Shown one piece after another: positions 1 to 7,963 of a stretch of 31,232 nt of DNA. The notes under the pieces were generated by a model. That model ran no database searches, was not told the DNA's origin, and saw only the letters and a program-made list of their open reading frames with translations. Within the stretch, counting starts at the first letter, position 1. Each line of letters starts with the position of its first letter. Both the position numbers and the translations under genes were made by a program. Location of the stretch: the NCBI GenBank assembly GCA_964642165.1, contig CAZXOC010000054.1, positions 1 to 31,232 of the forward strand, written 5' to 3'. The stretch comes from CAYRVX01 sp964642165. GTDB lineage: Bacteria; Planctomycetota; Phycisphaerae; SM23-33.

Positions 1-172
1 TGGCGGCCGTGCTCGCAGTCCAGTATAGCAACTGCGCCGCGCCGATCCGAGCGCCCAGAGCGCACGCGAGTTGCGGAGGGGCTGCATCTCTGGTAGGCTT
101 GAGGGGTGGTGGGCATCAGGGGAGCGAGTGCCTGCCGGGCAATCCGTCAAGCCAGCACGAAAGGGGCCCATG

Positions 173-2359
173 ATGCCATGGCTACGCGCAGGGATCACGT
201 TGGCGTGGGCGGCGGGACTCGCAGTCTGGGGATTCGCGGGCCTGCCCGTTCGGGGCGAGGAAGATCAACGGGACGCTCGGCGCGAGTCGTTCGGGGTGCT
301 CCTTCGCCGGCTGGAGCACGCCGACCTGGCGGTCCGCGCGAAGGCGGCGAGGGCGCTCGGCGCGCTGGGCGACAAGCGGGCGGTGGAGCCCCTGATCGCG
401 GTGCTGAAGCCCGCCAGAGACCGGCGGCAGCACGGCCTGCTCACCGCGGCGGCCGAGGCGCTGGGCGAACTGGGCGATCGCCGCGCGGCCAAGCCTCTCT
501 TGGCGCTGTTGGAGCAGCCCTACGGTGCACGCCGCGAACTGGCCCGCGCGCTGGGCAAGGTGGGCGGATCCGTCGCCCGGGACGCCCTGATGCGGCTCGC
601 CAAGAGCGAGGACAGTCAGGCCCGCGCCTGGGCGGCGGAGGGATTGGGATTGCTGGGCGACCCGGGCGCCGTCCACACGCTGGTCGACCTCCTCCGTGAC
701 AGGTCGCCCACGACGCGATTCCGCGCGGCCGAAGCCCTGAGGAGCCTGGGCCGCCCCGCCGTCGGTCCGGTCATCGCCGCGCTGCGGGAGGAGCGCCCGG
801 CCGTCCGCGCCGCGGTCGCCGAGGCCCTCGATCTACTCGCCGCACGCCGGGACGTGCCACGGGAGATGCTGCTGCCGGCGGCGGACCGGCTCGCGGCCGC
901 GCTCGCCGACTGGCGGCCGCCGCTTCGCTTCTGGGCGGCGACGGCGCTGGTGAAGATCGGTCCGCCGGCGGTCGGTCCGCTGGTGATCGCCCTGGGCGAT
1001 GAGGCCCGCGCGCCGTGGGCGTCGAAGGCCCTGACGAAGATCGGCGGTCCGGCCGTCGAGCCGCTCGTCGCCGCGCTCGGCGTCGAGGACCGCCGGGCCG
1101 CCGGCTGGGCGGCCCGAACGCTCGCGGGGATCGGCAAGCCGGCCGCCAAGCCGCTCGACGAGGCCCGCCGCAGTGCCGACCCCCGCCTCCGCGCCGGGGC
1201 GGTGCTGGCGCTGGCCCGGGCCGGGCCGAAGCAAGCCGTCCCGGCCCTCCTGGCGGCGATGAAGGACCGCGCCGCCCCGGTTCGCGCCGCCGCGGCGGAG
1301 GCCGTCTGCCTGTGCCGCCTGACAGACGAGCGGCTGCTCGAGCCGCTGCTGGAGGCGACGCGGAGCTGGCCGGCCGAGCAGCGGCCGTGGGCCGTCCACG
1401 CGCTGGGCTGCCAGGGCAGCCGCAAGGCCTTCCAGACCGTCGGGGGCCTGCTGGACAGCAACACGCCGGCGCTTCGCCTCGCCGCCGTGGAAGCGCTGGG
1501 TCTGGCCGGAGGCGAAGCGAGCGTCGATCGCCTCGTCCGCATCCTGGAAGGCACGCCGCGGCGCGGCGCCCCTGCGATCCGCGTGGCCGCGGCCAAGGTC
1601 CTGGTCGGCACGGGCAGGGCCAAGGGCCTTCGTCCCGTCCTGATCCGCGCGGCCGAGGCCGCGGGAGCCCGGCGCGCCGCCTACCTCGACGCGCTGGTTC
1701 GCTTCGGCCTGGACGAGCGCAGCCAGGCCGACCGGACGCTCCTTCGGAAGCTCCAACGGGAGGTGGAGAGGCTGAGCTTCTCCGACATCGATCTGCGCAA
1801 CGTGATCCAGTTCCTCCGCGAGTATACGGACACGAACATCCACGTCCGCTGGGGGGCGCTGGCCGCCGGATACGTGCGGCCGAACACGAAGGTCTCGCTG
1901 GACCTTCGGCACATCCCCGGCGCCCACGGCTTGTTGATCTCGCTGCTGGCGGCGGCCGAGCCGGGCACCGTGGCGACGCGGATCGTCGACGGCGTGCTGG
2001 TGGTCTCGACGGTGGAGGAACTCGAGAGCCTGGGCAAGCTCGGTCCCCTGCGCCTGGACGAGATCGGCCCGGGTGCCAGGGAGCTCCGATGGAAGCTGGC
2101 GACGCGAATCCGGCGGATGTCGTTCGCGAACATCGAGCTGGAGGACGCGCTCCAGTTCCTGCGGGAATACAGCGACGCGGAGATCCAGGCGGACTGGCAG
2201 GCAATGGCGAAGGCGGGCGTGACCATGCGCGCCAAGGCCTCTGTCGACGTGCGAAACGTTACCGTCAACCAGGCGCTGTGGCTGATGCTGCTCGACACGG
2301 GAGGGACGAAGCTGCGCTATCTCGTCAGGGACGGCAAGGTCGTCGTCACGGCGCGCTGA
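173..2359 (+). CDS. Secreted HEAT-repeat protein with two C-terminal STN-like domains
   Basis: The protein has about 728 residues. It starts with a signal peptide (hydrophobic stretch LAWAAGLAVWGFAG), followed by about a dozen HEAT/PBS-lyase-type repeats of the form AVEPLIAVL, KIGPPAVGPLVIALG and PAVRAAVAEAL. The last 210 residues hold two copies of a module that begins LSFSDIDLRNVIQFLREY and MSFANIELEDALQFLREY. These resemble the secretin/TonB short N-terminal (STN) fold. HEAT solenoids bind proteins and STN domains are usually docking modules at the outer membrane, so a periplasmic scaffold is a reasonable inference; no enzymatic residue is visible. The ATG at 173 is preferred to the upstream in-frame start at 71 because GAAAGGGG lies 6 bases before it and the signal peptide then sits at the N terminus. 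The ATG at 170 is also possible. No partner gene is adjacent on the same strand. Confidence 0.85.
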   Translation: MPWLRAGITLAWAAGLAVWGFAGLPVRGEEDQRDARRESFGVLLRRLEHADLAVRAKAARALGALGDKRAVEPLIAVLKPARDRRQHGLLTAAAEALGELGDRRAAKPLLALLEQPYGARRELARALGKVGGSVARDALMRLAKSEDSQARAWAAEGLGLLGDPGAVHTLVDLLRDRSPTTRFRAAEALRSLGRPAVGPVIAALREERPAVRAAVAEALDLLAARRDVPREMLLPAADRLAAALADWRPPLRFWAATALVKIGPPAVGPLVIALGDEARAPWASKALTKIGGPAVEPLVAALGVEDRRAAGWAARTLAGIGKPAAKPLDEARRSADPRLRAGAVLALARAGPKQAVPALLAAMKDRAAPVRAAAAEAVCLCRLTDERLLEPLLEATRSWPAEQRPWAVHALGCQGSRKAFQTVGGLLDSNTPALRLAAVEALGLAGGEASVDRLVRILEGTPRRGAPAIRVAAAKVLVGTGRAKGLRPVLIRAAEAAGARRAAYLDALVRFGLDERSQADRTLLRKLQREVERLSFSDIDLRNVIQFLREYTDTNIHVRWGALAAGYVRPNTKVSLDLRHIPGAHGLLISLLAAAEPGTVATRIVDGVLVVSTVEELESLGKLGPLRLDEIGPGARELRWKLATRIRRMSFANIELEDALQFLREYSDAEIQADWQAMAKAGVTMRAKASVDVRNVTVNQALWLMLLDTGGTKLRYLVRDGKVVVTAR

Positions 2360-2385
2360 GGGCCCCGGCGGCTGCGCCCGGGCGG

Positions 2386-3033
2386 TCAGAGGCTGGTCAG
2401 CCCCTCGCGGATGGCGTACTTGGTCAGATCGGCGACGCTGGAGAGGTCCAGCTTGTCCATGATGTGCTGGCGGTGCGTGTGGACGGTCTTCGTGCTGACG
2501 TGGAGCTTCTGGGCGATCTGCTTGACGTTGTTGCCCTCGGCCAGCAGTTGCAGCACCTCGCGCTCCTTGGGGCTCAGGACGGCGGTGGGGCCGTCCTCCT
2601 CGGAGGGGGCGCGGCGCAGGTACTCGTCGACGACGGCCGACGTGATGTCCGGGCTGAGGTACTTGCGCCCGGACATGACGCACTCGATCGCCTTGATCAA
2701 CTCCTCGAAATCGCACGTCTTGATGAGGTAGGCCGACGCCCCCGCGCGGAGCATCTCGGAGACGAACCGCTGGTCGGAGTTCATCGACAGGGCCAGCAGG
2801 CGCGTCTTGGGGCAGGCCTTGGCGATCTGGCGGGTGGCCTCGATGCCGTTGAGCTCCGGCATGCCCACGTCCATGATGACGACGTCGGGCTCGAGCCGGA
2901 GGGTGATCTCGACGGCCTCTCGCCCGTTGGCGGCCTCGCCGACCACCTCCATGTCCTCCTTTGTCTCGATCAGGGCGCGGAGGCCCTCCCGGATGACGTT
3001 GTGGTCGTCGGCGATGATGATGCGGATGCTCAT
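2386..3033 (-). CDS. NarL/FixJ-family response regulator
   Basis: The protein has 215 residues: a receiver domain (about 1-125) and a LuxR-type helix-turn-helix (about 145-210). Receiver residues are visible: acidic pair D9/D10, phospho-acceptor D55 in IMDVGMPELNG, S83 and K105. The DNA-binding part reads LSPKEREVLQLLAEGNNVKQIAQKL in two parts, then the recognition region STKTVHTHRQHIMDKL. Its ATG overlaps the TGA of the upstream kinase gene by four bases (ATGA at 3033-3030), so the two are probably translationally coupled and form a cognate pair. Target genes cannot be told from the sequence; the DUF4405 membrane gene at the head of the operon is the nearest candidate partner. All canonical receiver residues are intact. 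Confidence 0.95.
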   Translation of the reverse strand: MSIRIIIADDHNVIREGLRALIETKEDMEVVGEAANGREAVEITLRLEPDVVIMDVGMPELNGIEATRQIAKACPKTRLLALSMNSDQRFVSEMLRAGASAYLIKTCDFEELIKAIECVMSGRKYLSPDITSAVVDEYLRRAPSEEDGPTAVLSPKEREVLQLLAEGNNVKQIAQKLHVSTKTVHTHRQHIMDKLDLSSVADLTKYAIREGLTSL

Positions 3034-4166
3034 TCTGCGGACCGTTCCTCGGGCGGCTCGGGGATCGGCAGCACCATGGAGGCGCGAGCGCCGCGGTCGG
3101 GCTGGGAATCAACCGTCAGCCTTCCGCCGTGGTAGGCCAGGCGCTCGCGGATGCTGAACAGACCGAACCCGCCGCTGTCCTCAGTGTACCGGTCGACGCC
3201 GGAGGGGTCAAAGCCTATCCCGTCGTCGCCCACGGCGACCTCCAGGAGCCGCCCGCGCGTCGCGAGGGAGACGGTGATGTGGCGGCAGCGGGCGTGCTTG
3301 ACGGCGTTGATGACCAGCTCGCGGGCGGCCCGGAACAGCAGCCCGCGGAGGTCGTCGTCGATCGGCGGCTCGGCGCCCTCGGTCGCGACCCGGCAGGCGA
3401 CGCCGTAGCCCTGCTCGATGCGCCCGGCGAGCCACTCCAGCGCCGCGCCCAGGCCCAGGTCGTACAGCATGGGAGGGCACAGCTCGAACGTGAGGGTCCG
3501 GGTGTTCCGCCCGGCGCGGTCGATCAGCTCGAACACCTCGTCGAGCACGGCGGGCAGGTCGACCCGGTCGGGGCACTCGCGGAGAAGCTGGAGCTTGAGC
3601 TTGATGCCCGCCAGCGCCTGCCCGACGGCATCGTGCAGCTCCGTGGCGATGCGGCGGCGTTCGCGCTGTTCGGCCGTGGCCAGCTCCCAGGCGAGCTGGC
3701 GCAGCCGTCGCTCGTGGGCGCGGAGCTTCTCCGCGGCTTGGCGCTGCTCGGTGACGTCCTGGAGCGTCTCGATGGCCCCGATGGGCTCGTCCGAAGCGTC
3801 GTGGACCGCCGCGGCCAGGAAGTACACCGTCCGCACCTGCCCGCCGACGAACAGGTCGTCCGTCGCCTCGAACGCCGAGGAGACGATCGGGCTGTTGGCC
3901 AGGCGCTTGCCCTGGTAGAGCGCCCGAATCGTCTCCAGGTCGTTCTCCAGGATCAGCTCGGCCAGCAACGGACGCCTCGGGCCCTTGTAGAAGATCCGCG
4001 AATCGACCGGGCGGCCGAGTACCTCCGACTTGCTTGCGCCCGTCATGTGCTCGCAAGCGCGATTCCACAGGCTCACTCGGTGGTCACGGTCGATCACGAA
4101 GGTGGCGATCGGGCTGCCGTCCAGGAAGGCGCGCAGGAACTCGTGCTCTTCGCTCGCGCTGCTCAT
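3030..4166 (-). CDS. Cytosolic PAS-domain sensor histidine kinase (NarX/DegS-like HisKA_3 type)
   Basis: The protein has 378 residues and no membrane segment. Residues about 8-138 form a PAS/PAC domain ending in ETLQDVTEQR. A dimerisation helix follows with ERRRIATELHDAVGQAL, where H178 is the expected phosphorylation site. The HATPase_c domain has an N-box (ELVINAVKHA), a G1 box (GDDGIGF) and a G2 box (GGFGLFSIRERL). HisKA_3 kinases phosphorylate NarL-type regulators, and such a gene overlaps this one. An ORF stays open upstream to 4781, but the ATG at 4166 gives an N terminus that fits a PAS protein, and the upstream stretch overlaps the DUF4405 gene in another frame. The ligand of the PAS domain is unknown. 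Being soluble, the kinase may sense a cytosolic cue or the state of the adjacent membrane protein; this is inference. Confidence 0.93.
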   Translation of the reverse strand: MSSASEEHEFLRAFLDGSPIATFVIDRDHRVSLWNRACEHMTGASKSEVLGRPVDSRIFYKGPRRPLLAELILENDLETIRALYQGKRLANSPIVSSAFEATDDLFVGGQVRTVYFLAAAVHDASDEPIGAIETLQDVTEQRQAAEKLRAHERRLRQLAWELATAEQRERRRIATELHDAVGQALAGIKLKLQLLRECPDRVDLPAVLDEVFELIDRAGRNTRTLTFELCPPMLYDLGLGAALEWLAGRIEQGYGVACRVATEGAEPPIDDDLRGLLFRAARELVINAVKHARCRHITVSLATRGRLLEVAVGDDGIGFDPSGVDRYTEDSGGFGLFSIRERLAYHGGRLTVDSQPDRGARASMVLPIPEPPEERSAE

Positions 4167-4261
4167 CGGTCGTGTGGTCTCGCCGGCCCGCTGTCGGTCA
4201 CCCTCCCGGGCCCAATCTACCGGGAATGGGCGGATTCGGCACAGCAAATCCCGCCGCCGGT

Positions 4262-5017
4262 TCAGCCGCCCGGCCCCGGGCCCTGGCCCCGGCGGCCGCC
4301 CCCGCCTCGGCCCCCGTCCGCGCCGCCGCCTCGCCTGGCACCGCCCCCGCGCCCGCCCGCGCCGCCGCCTCGCCCGCCACCGTACCCGCGCCGCGCGCGG
4401 GCCTCGGGGTGGTGCTTCCGGATCGCCGCAAAGACGTCCTCGGGCGAGACGCCCTTCTGCGAGGCGAGCTGGCCCACCGTCATGGACGGGTCCGCCACGG
4501 CAAAGCCCTCCTTCCGCAGGGCCGCCGTCGTCTCGTCCGTCGTCAGCCCGATGTGCTCCGCGAACTGCGCCAGGCTCAGCTCCTCGGCGTGCGGCACGGG
4601 CGCGCGGGCCGAGCTGCGCGCCCAGTAGGCCTTGATGTCGTCGTTCCAGCGCAGGATCGCGCGGAAGGGCGGGGCTGCCGCGATCGTCCCCACCACCACG
4701 AGCCCCGTCACCGCCAGCGCCAGGGCCAGCTCCCCCGTCAGGCTCATGGCCCCCTGGGTCCTTCGCCTGACGTAGCTCCACAGCACCTTGCGGTTGAAGT
4801 ACACGTGCGCGGCGGCCGCCAGGACGAACAGCAGGCTCACCGTCATGTGCACGCCGCCCCAGGTGTGCTTGCCCAGGCCCAGGATCCGCCAGCCCCCCCA
4901 GTTCGCCTCGCGCCCCCGTGGGGCGACATACAGCACGACCCCGGAGAAGGCCATGGCCAGGAATGAGAACGTCGTCAGAAACGACACGAAGGCCCGAACG
5001 CGAATTCTCGTCCGCAT
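4262..5017 (-). CDS. DUF4405 (cytochrome b561-like) membrane protein with Gly/Arg-rich tail
   Basis: The protein has 251 residues. The first 65 form two membrane helices split by a loop with HTWGGVHMTVSLLF and a later AAAAHVYFN. These spaced histidines are what the DUF4405 family shares with di-haem cytochrome b561-type proteins. A third helix (LALALAVTGLVVVGTIAAA) follows. A soluble part has two short helical repeats (LSLAQFAEHIGLTTDETTAAL and TVGQLASQKGVSPEDVFAAI). The last 45 residues are almost only Gly, Arg and Ala, at a very GC-rich stretch. Haem binding and electron transfer are inferred from the histidines, not shown. It heads an operon with the kinase and response regulator, 95 bases upstream of the kinase start, so it may be their membrane input or their target. 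Confidence 0.75.
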   Translation of the reverse strand: MRTRIRVRAFVSFLTTFSFLAMAFSGVVLYVAPRGREANWGGWRILGLGKHTWGGVHMTVSLLFVLAAAAHVYFNRKVLWSYVRRRTQGAMSLTGELALALAVTGLVVVGTIAAAPPFRAILRWNDDIKAYWARSSARAPVPHAEELSLAQFAEHIGLTTDETTAALRKEGFAVADPSMTVGQLASQKGVSPEDVFAAIRKHHPEARARRGYGGGRGGGAGGRGGGARRGGGADGGRGGGGRRGQGPGPGG

Positions 5018-5074
5018 TGTGCAGTCGCTCTCCTCAGGGCACTAGCCCGACCCGACGAGCAAGGCCCGCAGGTC

Positions 5075-5080
5075 ATTATA
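5075..5080 (-). promoter_or_regulatory. Putative -10 element of the DUF4405/kinase/regulator operon
   Basis: Read on the minus strand, this hexamer is a perfect TATAAT, rare in such GC-rich DNA. It lies about 58 bases upstream of the DUF4405 start, giving a leader of roughly 50 bases. The -35 position (GCGACG with an 18-base spacer) matches the consensus poorly, so an activator may be needed. Confidence 0.45.
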
Positions 5081-5189
5081 GCGGCCGGGCGCCCGGGCCG
5101 TCGCGGGTCGGTGTTTACAACGAGTATGGCCTGGACGACACTGGCCGTGAGTGTCCACGGCGCTATACCCCGGACCGGGAGAGACAGCG

Positions 5190-6059
5190 GTGAAGCACAG
5201 AGAAGCCCGTGCCGTCGTCGGCTTGGTCGTGCTTTGCGGGATTTTGGCGTCCCTGAGCCCGGCCGCGTCCAAGGGCACGGCGAGGATCTCCGCCCCGCTG
5301 CCGAGGGACGTGGCGGCGACGCTGGCGAGCAGCGAGGAGGACGTCTTCTGGCGCGACGTGACGCTTCGGCTGGACGGCGCGCTGCCGAACACGCATCCCA
5401 AGCTGGACGACGAGCTGGAGCTCTACCTCGGCCGGACCGACGAGGGCAGGTGGCGCACGTACGTGCTGGGCTTCTCGGGCCTGTACGATCCCCGCGACGT
5501 GCGCGGCAAGGGGCGCAAGCTCTACAACTGGATGGACGACGAGGGCGTGTTGGGCATGGGGCTGAAGGCATCCTTCCCCGTGGCGATCCCCGTCGACGCG
5601 AAGGTGACGCACTTCCGCCGGAAGGACAAGACGGTCGTCGTCGCCGCCGTCCGCGAGACCGGCGATCCCTCGCGGCGAGGCGCCTACCACCTCGCCGCCG
5701 ACTTCAGCGGGCTGTCGGGCGCGCCGGCGCTGCTGGTCGGGACGGTTGTCCTCGCCCGGGCCGGGGCGTCCCCGAAACCGGCGGCAAGCGGCCTGAGCCG
5801 GCGGGACCAAAAGGAGCTGGCCGCCCTGCTGGCCGGCGTGCGCAAGCCCAAGCCGCCCCGGGTCCCGTCCGGCAAGCCCAACGTCGCGGGCCGGCGGGTC
5901 AGGCCGGCCGGCAGGACGTTCCAGATCATGACGGTCCAGAAGGGCCCCGCCCCGGAGGTGAACGTCACCGGCGAAGGGACCGACGCACGAATCGCCGTCG
6001 GCGGACGAACCGTCACGTTGGATCCCGGCCCGCCGGAGAGGATCGCCTTCGGCAGGTGA
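5190..6059 (+). CDS. Secreted protein of unknown function
   Basis: The protein has 289 residues with a GTG start chosen because GGGAGAGA lies 5 bases upstream and a signal peptide follows directly (VVGLVVLCGILASLSPAAS). The mature N-terminal 150 residues look like a beta-sandwich: alternating strands such as DVTLRLDGALP, ELELYLG, RTYVLGFSGLYD and TVVVAAVRETGD. This recalls carbohydrate-binding DOMON/CBM9-type domains, but I cannot assign a family. A Pro/Lys/Arg linker (about 205-245) leads to a small C-terminal strand-rich segment ending in ARIAVGGRTVTLDPG. It is the first gene of a plus-strand run with the FG-GAP and GH123-like genes, all exported, which suggests a role in surface or polysaccharide processing. 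Confidence 0.75.
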   Translation: MKHREARAVVGLVVLCGILASLSPAASKGTARISAPLPRDVAATLASSEEDVFWRDVTLRLDGALPNTHPKLDDELELYLGRTDEGRWRTYVLGFSGLYDPRDVRGKGRKLYNWMDDEGVLGMGLKASFPVAIPVDAKVTHFRRKDKTVVVAAVRETGDPSRRGAYHLAADFSGLSGAPALLVGTVVLARAGASPKPAASGLSRRDQKELAALLAGVRKPKPPRVPSGKPNVAGRRVRPAGRTFQIMTVQKGPAPEVNVTGEGTDARIAVGGRTVTLDPGPPERIAFGR

Positions 6060-6100
6060 GGGGCAGGATGGCCGGCGACGCGGCCCGAAGGAGTTTCCGG

Positions 6101-7963
6101 ATGAGGTCTTTGCCCAAGGCGCATCGGATCGCCGGTGTGCTGCTGGTCCCGTCGATCGCATGGGGGCTGATCAACCCGGACTTCACGCCGATCCACCTGA
6201 CCGAGCAGTCCCAAGCGATCCTGCTGGTTCGGCTGCCCGCCGGGAACCTCGGCGACCGGGCGGCGCTGGAGGTCAAGCGCGCCGTGAAGGGCAAGGCCCC
6301 GGCGAAGCTGGTGCTGGTGCTGGCGGGCGCCCCCGCCGAGCACGTCAAGGCCGCCCGCAAGCACCTCGCCCGTGCCGCCGGCGAGGCAATGCTCCTGTTC
6401 TGCGGGCAGCCGGGCAAGAAGCAGGTCGGGTACCTCCACGTCCAGGGCCAGTGGCTTCGCCTCGCGGCGGCCAAGGGCGATGCGTGGCAGTTCGTGCTGG
6501 TCGACGGCGACATGGTCGGCGTGTGGAACGGGGGGACCGACATGCTCCTGCGCTGCGTGGAGTACGTCCTCGCCGAGGGCGCCAAGGCGGACGTGCCCGT
6601 CTCGGTCGGCACGGCCTGGCGGACCGTCGAGCGGATCGGGTCGGTCGGCGGCAAGCCGACACGCCTGGCGGCCGTGGACCTCGCCGGCAACGGGCGGCTG
6701 GGCCTCCACGTGGCGTCCGGCTCGGGCGACAGGCTCCTTCGCTACGACGCCGAGAAGGACGCCTTTGCGGACATCACGGCCCGCGCGGGCCTGGGCGCCC
6801 GGAGCAAGGCCTCGGCCTGGGCGGACTTCAACGGCGACGGGCGAGTGGACCTGGCGTCGTTCGACGGCAGGGCGCTGAGGCTGTGGCGCCAGCAGGCGGA
6901 CGGGGCGTTCCGGCCCGTCGAGGCCGGCGGGGCGCCCGCGATCGCGGCGGACTGTCCCGGCCTGGTGACGATCGGCCAGGGGGGGCGGGCGGCACTGATC
7001 GTAGGCGGCGTCGCGCCGCCCGTGCTGCTGATGCCCGACGGCAAGGGCGCCTTTGCGAGCGGGAAGCTGCCGGCTGCAAGGGACGACGCGTCGAAGCTCG
7101 GCGATCCGCACGTGCCCGTCGTCGCGGACTTCACGGGCGACGGGATGGCCGACGTCCTCCTGCCGCTGGAGAAGGGCGGCCTGCTGTACGCGGGCAAGGC
7201 CGCCGGCGGCTTCGGGCCCCCTCGGCCGTGCGGCGTGGACAGCGCCAGGGGCGGCGGCAGCGCCGACGTGGGCGATTTCGACGCCGACGGCTGGCTCGAC
7301 GTGCTCGTCGCCGGCGCCGGCGGCGTGAAGGTCTTCCACAACCGCCGGGACGGCACGTTCGCCGAGCGCGTCGCCCTCTCCGGGGAGATCTCCTACAAGG
7401 CCCAGCCGTACGCATCGAGCTGCGGCGTCGGCGACGTCAACAACGACGCCCACCAGGACCTGTTCGTCACGTACGCCCGCGAGGCGCCGTCGCTCCAGTT
7501 CAACCGCGGCTTTCGCAGCTTCGCCCAGGCGCCGAAGCTGGAGTTGGCCCTGGGCAAGGCAGGCGACATGGAATCCGGCCAGGCCGCGGGGCTCTTTGCC
7601 GACCTGAACGACGACGGGGCGGAGGACTTCGCGTGGGTCCAGGCCGGCGGCGACGTGTGCTGCGCCTGCAACGACCTCGGCGGCGAGGACGCCCTGTGCA
7701 TCAAGGCGTACCTCCCGGCGTCCGGCGGCGTGCCCGGACCGCTGTCCGTGACGCTGTATGCGGCCACGCGCTGCCTGGGGACCCGCCGCGTCCGCGCGGG
7801 CGGCAAGCCCGCGCTCTTCGGGATCGTCCGGAAGGGCGCCTACACGCTGAAGTGGCGCCTGCCGGTCGGCCGGCAACATGCCCGGCGGGTCGTCGTGGCA
7901 TCGAAGGCCGTCCGCGTGCCCCTGGCCCCGGCGCGCGCGGCCCCGCGGAAGGAGAGGCGATGA
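6101..7963 (+). CDS. Secreted FG-GAP/VCBS-repeat beta-propeller protein
   Basis: The protein has 620 residues. The ATG is preceded by GAAGGAG at 7 bases and followed by a signal peptide (RIAGVLLVPSIAWGL). Residues about 20-170 form a separate N-terminal domain. From about 180 on there are FG-GAP/VCBS repeats with calcium-loop motifs: DFNGDGRVDLASF, DFTGDGMADVLLP, DFDADGWLDVLVAG, DVNNDAHQDLFVTY and DLNDDGAEDFAWV. Repeats of this kind fold into an extracellular calcium-bound propeller used for adhesion or ligand binding. The C-terminal 80 residues resemble a carboxypeptidase-regulatory-like beta-sandwich (GKPALFGIVRKGAYTLKWRL), a weak call. Its TGA overlaps the next ATG (ATGA), so it is probably co-translated with the glycosidase-like protein. 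No enzymatic motif is seen. Confidence 0.88.
   Translation: MRSLPKAHRIAGVLLVPSIAWGLINPDFTPIHLTEQSQAILLVRLPAGNLGDRAALEVKRAVKGKAPAKLVLVLAGAPAEHVKAARKHLARAAGEAMLLFCGQPGKKQVGYLHVQGQWLRLAAAKGDAWQFVLVDGDMVGVWNGGTDMLLRCVEYVLAEGAKADVPVSVGTAWRTVERIGSVGGKPTRLAAVDLAGNGRLGLHVASGSGDRLLRYDAEKDAFADITARAGLGARSKASAWADFNGDGRVDLASFDGRALRLWRQQADGAFRPVEAGGAPAIAADCPGLVTIGQGGRAALIVGGVAPPVLLMPDGKGAFASGKLPAARDDASKLGDPHVPVVADFTGDGMADVLLPLEKGGLLYAGKAAGGFGPPRPCGVDSARGGGSADVGDFDADGWLDVLVAGAGGVKVFHNRRDGTFAERVALSGEISYKAQPYASSCGVGDVNNDAHQDLFVTYAREAPSLQFNRGFRSFAQAPKLELALGKAGDMESGQAAGLFADLNDDGAEDFAWVQAGGDVCCACNDLGGEDALCIKAYLPASGGVPGPLSVTLYAATRCLGTRRVRAGGKPALFGIVRKGAYTLKWRLPVGRQHARRVVVASKAVRVPLAPARAAPRKERR

Noticed and set aside
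1..172. Promoter or small gene before the HEAT protein.
   Set aside because: A TATAGC-like hexamer near position 24 lacks a matching -35, and the in-frame extension from 71 has no ribosome-binding site or recognisable sequence.
2360..2385. GC-rich stretch between the converging HEAT and response-regulator genes as a terminator.
   Set aside because: The arms do not form a clean inverted repeat and there is no T-run on either strand.
833..3112. Long open frames on both strands across the HEAT and response-regulator genes.
   Set aside because: Shadow frames with Arg/Pro/Ala-rich, motif-free products; the real genes have clear domains.
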